Source: a virus. Taken from it: a stretch of 21,338 nucleotides of DNA. The position numbers and the translations under genes were made by a program. Positions 6,796 through 12,692 of the stretch are shown here, piece after piece (positions within the stretch are counted from its first letter, which is position 1; each line of letters opens with the position of its first letter). The stretch covers positions 1 through 21,338 of the IMG/VR virus record IMGVR_UViG_3300036651_001424; one strand, written 5' to 3'. The notes under the pieces were generated by a model. It had not been told where the DNA came from, searched no databases, and saw only the letters and a list, made by a program, of their open reading frames with translations.

Positions 6796-7716
6796 ATGGC
6801 AACTACTACTACCTCTACCCTGTCTGGCGAACTTCTTAGCTACCTAGAGAAGCGATTCCTGCAGCGTTCACGCGCAGCTATCATCTTCGGCGAAGGTGCT
6901 CAGAAGCAATCACTACCAGCTAACAGCGGTAAGAGCATCACATTCAACCGCTACGCCCCCTTGACTGTAGCATCCACTGCTCTGACAGAAGGCACAAACC
7001 CAACAACGGTACAGCCTTCTGGCACCCAGGTAACTGCAACGCTCGCCCAGTACGGCAACGTTGTGCAAGTCACTGACCTGCTGTTCGTGACGTCAATCGA
7101 CCGCGAAGCTAAGGAAAAGACTGACCTGCAAGCCCAGAACATGGCCGAGACACTAGACCAGTTAATCCGCGACGAATTGTTCACGGGTGCAACGGTTCAG
7201 CTCGCTAACGGCCGCGCCGCGCTGACTGCCATTACTAGCACAGACATTCTGACTAGCACGGAAGTTCGCCGCGCCCGTCGCTCGCTCCGCAAGAACAACG
7301 CTATGACTTACGAAGACGGCACTTACCTCGGTAAGATCGGCCCTGACACCAGTTTTGACTTAGTCAACGACTCAGTCTGGCTCGCTGTCAGTGAGTACGG
7401 CGATTCTGCGAAGAGCGCTATCTACAAAAACGAAGTTGGTAAATTATTCCAGGTTCGTTTCGTAGAGGCAACCAGCAACCAGAAGAGCGAAAGCTCGTCA
7501 GTTACTGTCTATAGCAACTTCATTCATGGTCAGCAAGCCTTCGGTACTGTCGATCTCGACAGCCTGCCAAACGGCTTAATCATCAAGCAATCCGGCGATC
7601 AGGACACCAGCAACCCGCTGAACCTGTTCATGACGATTGGTTGGAAAGCTGCCTTTGTCGCGAAGACGCTTAACGCTAACTGGATATATAATATCAAGTG
7701 CGCAGCTAGCGCCTGA
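6796..7716 (+). CDS. Major capsid protein, N4 gp56 family
   Basis: A 306-aa protein forming the capsid shell, with the HK97 fold expected from its family. Recognisable pieces: the start SGELLSYLEKRFLQRSRAAIIF, the segment PANSGKSITFNRYAPL (residues 41-56), LTEGTNPTTVQPSGTQVTAT, QYGNVVQVTDLL, and the long helix ending QNMAETLDQLIRDELF. These are hallmarks of the N4-gp56-like family as I know it. Length (about 300 aa) is normal for the family. It follows the scaffold and has a good ribosome binding site in a hairpin. Confidence 0.9.
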   Translation: MATTTTSTLSGELLSYLEKRFLQRSRAAIIFGEGAQKQSLPANSGKSITFNRYAPLTVASTALTEGTNPTTVQPSGTQVTATLAQYGNVVQVTDLLFVTSIDREAKEKTDLQAQNMAETLDQLIRDELFTGATVQLANGRAALTAITSTDILTSTEVRRARRSLRKNNAMTYEDGTYLGKIGPDTSFDLVNDSVWLAVSEYGDSAKSAIYKNEVGKLFQVRFVEATSNQKSESSSVTVYSNFIHGQQAFGTVDLDSLPNGLIIKQSGDQDTSNPLNLFMTIGWKAAFVAKTLNANWIYNIKCAASA

Positions 7717-7738
7717 TCTGTTATTTAACATGTGAGTG

Positions 7739-7747
7739 TGCTATAAT
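7739..7747 (+). promoter_or_regulatory. Extended -10 promoter for HNH gene
   Basis: TGCTATAAT is a perfect extended -10 without an obvious -35. It lies 18 bases before the ATG at 7765, so the leader would be only about 10-17 nt and has no clear ribosome binding site. Unlike the cassette promoters it lacks the ATAAG extension and the hairpins, so it is a different promoter class. Confidence 0.65.
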
Positions 7748-7764
7748 CTACTTAGTACTTAAGA

Positions 7765-8283
7765 ATGATTATGGCATATAACAAACAAGAATCAAGCGCA
7801 TACGCGGCCGCCCATATGTGGGTTAGATACCATTATGGACGGCCACAGCGCTGCGATAATTGTCACACGACAGAGCCACGTATGTACCACTGGGCTAATA
7901 TCAGTCGTACATACAAAAGAGAGCGTTCGGACTGGTTACGCCTATGTGTACCATGTCATAAACGCCACGACGTTACCGCACTTGGGGGCAAGATAAGAAG
8001 CAGACCCCAAAAGGTACAGCCGAGTAAAATCTGCCCCCAGTGCCGCGTCGAATTCTTTAAGAACCCGAAGCTTAGCATGCCTCAATGGCAAGCTACCTAC
8101 CTTTGCAGCAAAGCTTGTTCCGCAAGGTTAACAGGCAAGAAGCTGAAAGGGAGCAGCCAGTCCGAAGCGACGAAAGCCCTCAAGACGGAAAAATTGAAGC
8201 AACGCTGGGCGACTAATAAAGAATGGCGTGAACACATTTCACAAACCATGCGCGGCAACCAGAACGCTCGCAAAGCTATTTAA
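7765..8283 (+). CDS. HNH endonuclease-like protein with two zinc sites
   Basis: A 172-aa protein. The HNH-like core has a zinc tetrad Cys30/Cys33 (RCDNC) and Cys61/Cys64 (LCVPC), with His42-Trp-Ala-Asn45 between them and His65/His68 after the second pair. A second possible zinc site uses Cys90, Cys93, Cys114 and Cys118. The C-terminus (SQSEATKALKTEKLKQRW, then TMRGNQNARKA) resembles NUMOD3 DNA-binding repeats seen in homing endonucleases. It interrupts the head operon right after the capsid gene and has its own promoter, so it is probably a free-standing selfish gene. A second start at 7771 (MAYNKQ) is possible. DNA cleavage is inferred from motifs, not proven. Confidence 0.78.
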   Translation: MIMAYNKQESSAYAAAHMWVRYHYGRPQRCDNCHTTEPRMYHWANISRTYKRERSDWLRLCVPCHKRHDVTALGGKIRSRPQKVQPSKICPQCRVEFFKNPKLSMPQWQATYLCSKACSARLTGKKLKGSSQSEATKALKTEKLKQRWATNKEWREHISQTMRGNQNARKAI

Positions 8284-8295
8284 GAAAGGCACAAC

Positions 8296-8481
8296 ATGTC
8301 AGATGTAAAACGAACGGTACGCGGGCAGCGCACGATGGCCAAGAACTCAATCCCTGCCAAGATGCACACCCACCCTCATACCAACAAGGCACTGAAAGCG
8401 GTAGCGATCAACTCCGGCTTCAAAAAGAAGTCGTCAGGTGGAACAGGCAACGGCTTGTCTAGCGCCGACATAAGGTACTAA
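8296..8481 (+). CDS. Hypothetical small basic protein
   Basis: A 61-aa, strongly basic, Gly/Ser/Lys-rich protein (FKKKSSGGTGNGLSSADIRY at the end) with a His-containing stretch KMHTHPHTNK. An AAGG ribosome binding site precedes the ATG. No family is recognised. The composition suggests nucleic-acid contact or a disordered virion component; it begins a run of five compact genes. Confidence 0.65.
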   Translation: MSDVKRTVRGQRTMAKNSIPAKMHTHPHTNKALKAVAINSGFKKKSSGGTGNGLSSADIRY

Positions 8482-8482
8482 C

Positions 8483-8755
8483 ATGCCTAGCAAACGATTA
8501 CTAGCATTGATGGACCCAGAGGAGCGCGGCGAGTCGATGAAAGAACGACGTGCCGAGAAGCGCAACCCAAGCCTCGAAGCAAAAGAAACAATCAACATCA
8601 AGCCGCAAAACCGTGGCAAATTTACGCGTTACGCCAAAGGCAAAGGTGAAAGCGTCCAGACTGCAGCCCATAAGGTCGTTGAGTCTAAGACAGCTTCCAC
8701 AAAGCTCAAACGTGAGGCACAGTTCGCCATCAATGCCAAGAAGTTTAAACACTAG
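8483..8755 (+). CDS. Small basic phage protein
   Basis: A 90-aa basic protein. Its C-terminal half follows the pattern GKFTRYAKGKGESVQTAAHKV, then AQFAINAKKFKH. This pattern (GxFTxxAKxxGxSVQ ... FAxNAxxxKH) recalls a widespread group of small phage proteins of unknown role that I have seen near structural genes. The similarity is from memory and untested. It starts 1 base after the previous stop, with AAGG upstream. Confidence 0.7.
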   Translation: MPSKRLLALMDPEERGESMKERRAEKRNPSLEAKETINIKPQNRGKFTRYAKGKGESVQTAAHKVVESKTASTKLKREAQFAINAKKFKH

Positions 8756-8763
8756 GAGCACAC

Positions 8764-9048
8764 ATGAACCCAACCGATGAAGTCCAAGTGCAAGTATCCG
8801 CGACGGTCGGAGACATCATCAACGACCACATTAACGGCCTAAGCGGCTACCAAATTGCCGCGAAATATAACATAGACACCGAACGGGTGAAGAAGATCAT
8901 CAGCGACGCTGACAACCGTTTAGCCTTTGTGCCGCCGGATGAAAACGGCCACCGTGAAGCACCCGTTGATTTTGTCGGCGAAACGCTGATCGAGCCGCTA
9001 GCCGAAGGCGAAGACCCCAGCCCAAAAAACCCACGGGGGCATAAGTAA
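8764..9048 (+). CDS. Hypothetical protein with helix-turn-helix-like segment
   Basis: A 94-aa protein. Residues 22-47 read like a short helix-turn-helix (LSGYQIAAKYNIDTERVKKI), similar to the resolvase/sigma-like 'xxxxxIAxxxxISxxxVxxII' pattern. The C-terminal half is acidic and Pro-rich and likely disordered. AGGAG (8754-8758) stands 5 bases before the ATG. It may bind DNA or serve as a connector component; function is unknown. Confidence 0.7.
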   Translation: MNPTDEVQVQVSATVGDIINDHINGLSGYQIAAKYNIDTERVKKIISDADNRLAFVPPDENGHREAPVDFVGETLIEPLAEGEDPSPKNPRGHK

Positions 9049-9333
9049 GTGTCACAACTGGCCGCCGGTCGTGTAAGCGACATGAACCGGCTTGTCTCGC
9101 AGCGGGATAACTACGACAAATATACGGCCAAATGGAACGAAACGCAGCTTAAGATCGACGACTTAATCGAAGAAGGCAAATGCCCTGTTATCAGGCACGA
9201 GCGCGAACGATTAGTACGCGCGGCCCGCGCAGGTGACAGCAGGCAGATCATGCGTATCTCAGCAATCATTACAGAACATATGAAAACGGGCCACCGTAAA
9301 CGATATTTGCGACAGTGGCTCAAGAAAGGTTAA
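9049..9333 (+). CDS. Hypothetical helical protein
   Basis: A 94-aa, charged, almost entirely helical protein (RDNYDKYTAKWNETQLKIDD) with a basic C-terminus (RKRYLRQWLKKG). It begins with GTG directly after the preceding TAA, so it is probably translated by reinitiation. No family is recognised. Confidence 0.68.
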   Translation: MSQLAAGRVSDMNRLVSQRDNYDKYTAKWNETQLKIDDLIEEGKCPVIRHERERLVRAARAGDSRQIMRISAIITEHMKTGHRKRYLRQWLKKG

Positions 9334-9336
9334 ACA

Positions 9337-9618
9337 ATGGCAAAAAGTGATGTCTTTACTGCTAGCGGCGTATGCCAGGCAGCATCAGGCGGCCTATGGG
9401 CGGTCAACGTTACGAAAGTAGCGACTGGCGCGGGCGTTGTCCGCGTGTGGGACAACCCTACAACTAACTCAGGTAAGAAACTATTTGAGGGCGACGGTTT
9501 GGTACAGGGCAGCTTCTGCATGACAGACGGCAATGGTGGCCCGACGACGGCAACGCAGGGCCTGTATGTTGAACTCGGCGGCACGACCAACGCAACTGTA
9601 GTGATAGTACACGACTAA
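9337..9618 (+). CDS. Small beta-rich virion protein, possible head decoration
   Basis: A 93-aa Gly/Thr/Asn-rich protein with repeated beta-type strands (KVATGAGVVRVWDNPTTNSG and GLYVELGGTTNATVVIV). This layout resembles small beta-sandwich phage proteins found near capsid genes, sometimes annotated as head or tail decoration; the match is from memory. Its stop overlaps the glycosyltransferase start (TAATG, 9616-9620), which ties their translation together and makes it a candidate substrate. Confidence 0.62.
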   Translation: MAKSDVFTASGVCQAASGGLWAVNVTKVATGAGVVRVWDNPTTNSGKKLFEGDGLVQGSFCMTDGNGGPTTATQGLYVELGGTTNATVVIVHD

Positions 9619-10694
9619 TGAAGATTCTTCTGGCGCACAGCGACCCGAAATTACCGGCCCGTGAGTCAATCGACTTGTGGCGAATTATCCGTCCATTTGC
9701 TGAACTAGAGAAGCATGTTGACTGGCAGATTGACCATGTGCCATACCTTGTGCCAGAAGAACTGTTTGACGATCAATCAAGAGTAAAGATCGACGACCTG
9801 CTAACGCACCTCGAAACTATAGCCGACTACGACGTTATATGGACGTCGTACTTCCCTGACGCTATGCTATTTGACGCATTGCAGTTCATGTGCGAACGAA
9901 GCGGTACGAAGTTTGTTCTAGACTGCGACGACGATATGTACCATATCCCCGCCCACAACGGTATCTGGAAATCAGCCGGGGCAACCGGCGTCCAAAGTTT
10001 ACAGTGGATGGTACAGAACGCCCCGAATCTTGTTACCTCCTGCCCGAATCTCAAGGCGGAGTTTGAGAAACATCGGAAAGCCCCTACTTATATTCTTCCA
10101 AACTATATAGGTGCGGACTATAAACATAAACCGTTCAACAATGGCGACAAGGTGGTTATCGGCTTTTTTGGCTCAGTCACTCACAAACACGACTTGTTCA
10201 ACACCGGCTTTATAGAAGCGCTGCAACAGTTGATGAACAAGTACGTGCACGTCCATGTCGGCACGGTCGGCCTGGCAATTGACGCCTACTTACCAAAAGG
10301 CCGTTATACACACTATCCCGGTAAGCCTGGCCGCGCCTGGCTCACCGAAGTCTGGCCGAACATTAACGTAGATATTGCCGTCGCCCCGTTGGAAGATACC
10401 CCGTTTAACCGGGCAAAGACGAATATCAAGTGGTTAGAGACGGCCATGATTCCCGCCGCTTTCGTTGGCTCTAATATCCCGCCATACCAAGGCACTGTTG
10501 AACATGATAAGACGGGGCTGCTTACCGACAATAGTTCTGAGGGCTGGTACGAAGCGCTGGAATCCTTGGTCATCAACCCAGAGAGACGTATCAAGCTGGC
10601 TGCCAATGCCCGTAAAGAGGTACTAGCTAAGTGGAACATTGCTACCGGATGGGAAACGCTGAAGACGGTGGTGGAACAGATAAACGGCGCTTGA
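9618..10694 (+). CDS. GT-B fold glycosyltransferase (GT4-like)
   Basis: A 358-aa protein that should move a sugar from an activated donor to an unknown acceptor. The N-terminal domain starts MKILLAHSD and includes KFVLDCDDDMYHIP. The C-terminal Rossmann-like domain begins near KVVIGFFGSVTHKHDL and carries the donor-site region DIAVAPLEDTPFNRAKTNIK, KWLETAMIPAAFVGS and HDKTGLLTDNSSEGWYEAL, typical of GT4 enzymes. No signal peptide is seen, so it acts in the cytoplasm. It is embedded in virion genes, translationally coupled to the gene at 9337, and no promoter separates them. Likely role: glycosylation of a virion protein or alteration of host surface sugar; the acceptor is inference. Confidence 0.85.
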   Translation: MKILLAHSDPKLPARESIDLWRIIRPFAELEKHVDWQIDHVPYLVPEELFDDQSRVKIDDLLTHLETIADYDVIWTSYFPDAMLFDALQFMCERSGTKFVLDCDDDMYHIPAHNGIWKSAGATGVQSLQWMVQNAPNLVTSCPNLKAEFEKHRKAPTYILPNYIGADYKHKPFNNGDKVVIGFFGSVTHKHDLFNTGFIEALQQLMNKYVHVHVGTVGLAIDAYLPKGRYTHYPGKPGRAWLTEVWPNINVDIAVAPLEDTPFNRAKTNIKWLETAMIPAAFVGSNIPPYQGTVEHDKTGLLTDNSSEGWYEALESLVINPERRIKLAANARKEVLAKWNIATGWETLKTVVEQINGA

Positions 10695-10718
10695 CTTCTG
10701 GCGTGTTTGTAGTATAAT
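10691..10718 (+). promoter_or_regulatory. Consensus sigma70-type promoter for CAP gene
   Basis: TTGACT (10691-10696) and TATAAT (10713-10718) are separated by 16 bases. The -35 overlaps the glycosyltransferase stop codon. Transcription should start near 10725, only about 5 bases before the ATG at 10730, leaving no room for a ribosome binding site. This is the only promoter in the window with a clear -35. Confidence 0.75.
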
Positions 10719-10729
10719 GCACAACTAGG

Positions 10730-11314
10730 ATGAGTATTGTAAGGACTATCAAGAAAGCCGCCGTAGGAGCCATTCTGACGCTAGGCGTATTGGTTGCCAT
10801 CTTCACTGTGCTTGTCTTAGGTACTATCGCCAATACACTCGGTGCGAGGTCAGCAGTTCCCGCAAAGGCTACCCCAGCCATAACTGCTTATACTAAGTAT
10901 GATGACCCAGGAGCATTCACGGTCGCGAACCTCATTGAAGCCATCAACGCGGCGAGAGCCGCAAAGGGCGTACAGCCCGTAACCGAAAGCAAAATACTTG
11001 ACGCAACCGCCCAAGCACATGCCGTTGACATGCAACAGCGTGGTTATTATGCACACGTCAGCCCAGATGGTAAGACGCCGCAAGATCGCATTGCATTGGC
11101 TCTCGGCAGAGACGTTTACTCCGGCGAGAACGAAGACAACATATGCCCTGGTGTCACAGTAAGCGGTGAGATGAAGCGTATCGCGGCAAGCGCCGAACAT
11201 TACGCCAATCAAGAAGACCCGCAGATTAACTACTTGGGTGTTGGGTTTGTAATATCCAGCACCAACACATCTACCTGTAATGGCTATTTAGTTTTCGATT
11301 ACGCGCAACTCTGA
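10730..11314 (+). CDS. CAP-domain (SCP/PR-1-like) secreted or membrane-anchored protein
   Basis: A 194-aa protein. Residues 9-35 form a hydrophobic segment after a basic start (RTIKKAAVGAILTLGVLVA), acting as signal anchor or signal peptide; the region to about 60 is a linker. The CAP domain follows: NLIEAINAARAAKGV, AQAHAVDMQQRGYYAHVSP, SGENE and EHYANQEDPQINYLGVGF, with His97, His109, Glu133/Glu135 and His157 as the usual cavity residues. Cys139 and Cys183 could form a disulfide outside the cell. Bacterial CAP proteins are often extracytoplasmic and their activity is poorly defined. With its own promoter between structural operons it looks like a cargo (moron) gene expressed for the host or for infection. 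Confidence 0.82.
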   Translation: MSIVRTIKKAAVGAILTLGVLVAIFTVLVLGTIANTLGARSAVPAKATPAITAYTKYDDPGAFTVANLIEAINAARAAKGVQPVTESKILDATAQAHAVDMQQRGYYAHVSPDGKTPQDRIALALGRDVYSGENEDNICPGVTVSGEMKRIAASAEHYANQEDPQINYLGVGFVISSTNTSTCNGYLVFDYAQL

Positions 11315-11320
11315 TATAAT
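11312..11320 (+). promoter_or_regulatory. Extended -10 promoter, cassette copy 2 (ejection operon)
   Basis: TGATATAAT followed by ATAAGCAAAC, the cassette promoter. Its TG(A) is the stop codon of the CAP gene, so gene end and promoter overlap. No -35 is evident. It should drive the two internal virion protein genes. Confidence 0.75.
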
Positions 11321-11329
11321 ATAAGCAAA

Positions 11330-11374
11330 CGCCGACGTAAACGAAGGCGAGCCTACTACTAAAGAAGTAATGGC
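11330..11374 (+). ncRNA. Structured 5' leader, cassette copy 2
   Basis: Hairpin 1 pairs CGCC (11330-11333) with GGCG (11346-11349) around the 12-base loop GACGTAAACGAA, nearly identical to the loop of copy 1 although the stem bases differ. Hairpin 2 has outer stem GCC/GGC (11351-11353 with 11372-11374), internal loops TAC and AT, inner stem TACT/AGTA and loop AAAGA. In copies 3 and 4 both stems are changed on both arms while the loops stay, which is covariation. Confidence 0.6.
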
Positions 11375-11397
11375 ACAACCGTAAGGTTGTGTTTTTT
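11374..11397 (+). terminator. Intrinsic terminator inside leader, copy 2
   Basis: CACAACC (11374-11380) pairs perfectly with GGTTGTG (11385-11391) around GTAA, followed by six T. It lies between the promoter and the gene it serves, so transcripts would stop after about 70 nt unless read-through occurs. It can also end transcription from the CAP gene. Confidence 0.8.
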
Positions 11398-11404
11398 GAT
11401 GTCA

Positions 11405-11439
11405 AAAAATCCTCCGAGCGATTGTGCGGAAGGATTTTT
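11405..11439 (+). promoter_or_regulatory. Second hairpin sequestering the ribosome binding site, copy 2
   Basis: AAAAATCCT (11405-11413) pairs with AGGATTTTT (11431-11439), extended by CCG/CGG with one bulged A, around a 10-base loop. The arm holds the ribosome binding site GGAAGGA (11428-11434) of the gene starting at 11443. It may act as a second terminator (T-rich 3' arm) or block translation. Confidence 0.55.
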
Positions 11440-11442
11440 CAA

Positions 11443-12681
11443 ATGGGACCATCAATACCCCTGGTCAGCGGCATAGGTAACTTCCTTGGCGGCGCTGGGG
11501 ACATCGTAACTCGTGACGCAGGGCATGCGCTAAACGCAGGTAATAACCTATTGGCTGGCTACGGCTTGCACGCCCCAGCCACCGCGCCTGCTGGCGGCTA
11601 TGCGCCTGGTACAGGCCCTAACAGCCTCGGCACTCAATTAGTCAACGGCGCCCATGCCGACCCTAACAACCCAGGAACAATCGTCAACTTTGCCGGCATG
11701 GGTCAACCCGTTTCATCTTTTACCCCCACACCCAGCAACATTCAAGCTAGCCAGAACAGTGCACCTACCGGCCAGCAAACTCCTGGTCAGGCTAATAACG
11801 TAACCACCAATAATACGCCTGGTACCGGCAGTGGTTGGAGTGCCTACAACAACGCGTATAACACCGTCACTGGCGGTCTGCAAGATCAGCTAAGTTCTAT
11901 CCCCTCGTACCGAGACGCAGATGTTGCAGCGTACAACGGCTTGTATAACGCAGGACAAAGCGGCCTCGAAGCACAGCACCAGACTGGCCTGACTAACTTA
12001 GGCATCGGGCAAACGCAACTCGACACACAGCGCACGCAAGGTATACGCAATCTTGGAAACTCGCTCAGAACGGCACTCAACGGTTACCAGAACCAAATCG
12101 GTGTGATGGGCGCGGGCAATAGCTCTGCCGCACCGCTGATTGGTTACGCGTTGTCGCAACAAGGCAACCGCGAGATGGGCGACCTGAACAACCAATACAA
12201 CACCCAACAGACCGGCATTAACTCACAAGGTGCATCTCTCGAAGCGAACTTTAACGCCCAGAAGCAGATGCTTGATGCACAGCGCAATCAAGCGCTAGAA
12301 CAGATCGCGACCCGCTACTCTGCACAACAGGATGCCCTACAGCAAGCCATGAAGCAAGCCGGAGCGCAACAAGCCCAATATCTAGCTATCTACGGCCAGA
12401 CGGCGCTAGCAAACCAAGCCGTGCAAGACTTGCAAGCGCTCGACCAGAAATACAATAACTCAGTCACGGACCTTCACCAGAGCCTGATGGGTGCCGCCCA
12501 GCAACCAGCACCTGACATTAGCCAGTACACCGGGCTGCCGAACGTGACCCCATTCACCCAGCAGCAACTACAACCGCTGACATTACAGGCAAACCAAGAT
12601 ACTACCAATAACGCTTTCGCCGCGCCATCCCTGATGCGTCGGCCAGACCAAACAACCGCACAAAGTAACTTTGGCTTCTAA
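11443..12681 (+). CDS. Internal virion (ejection) protein candidate, Gln/Ala-rich
   Basis: A 412-aa protein starting MGPSIPLVSGIGNFLGGAGD. An upstream GTG at 11389 would lie inside the terminator and is rejected; the ATG at 11443 has GGAAGGA 8 bases before it. Residues 35-130 are Gly/Pro/Asn-rich and flexible. Residues about 150-360 are helical and Gln/Ala/Asn-rich (LEANFNAQKQMLDAQRNQAL), consistent with coiled coils. Composition and position before a 1647-aa protein and the tail adaptor fit the internal core proteins that podoviruses eject with their DNA. No sequence family is named with confidence. Confidence 0.68.
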   Translation: MGPSIPLVSGIGNFLGGAGDIVTRDAGHALNAGNNLLAGYGLHAPATAPAGGYAPGTGPNSLGTQLVNGAHADPNNPGTIVNFAGMGQPVSSFTPTPSNIQASQNSAPTGQQTPGQANNVTTNNTPGTGSGWSAYNNAYNTVTGGLQDQLSSIPSYRDADVAAYNGLYNAGQSGLEAQHQTGLTNLGIGQTQLDTQRTQGIRNLGNSLRTALNGYQNQIGVMGAGNSSAAPLIGYALSQQGNREMGDLNNQYNTQQTGINSQGASLEANFNAQKQMLDAQRNQALEQIATRYSAQQDALQQAMKQAGAQQAQYLAIYGQTALANQAVQDLQALDQKYNNSVTDLHQSLMGAAQQPAPDISQYTGLPNVTPFTQQQLQPLTLQANQDTTNNAFAAPSLMRRPDQTTAQSNFGF

Positions 12682-12692
12682 GGAGGCTCCCT

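Noticed and set aside
7687-7692. TATAAT near the end of the capsid gene as a fifth cassette promoter
   Set aside because: It lacks the TG extension and any following hairpins, and codes for the capsid C-terminus; the promoter at 7739 is better.
11389-11442. Longer start (GTG 11389) for the 412-aa protein
   Set aside because: It would start within the terminator stem; the ATG at 11443 has a proper ribosome site.
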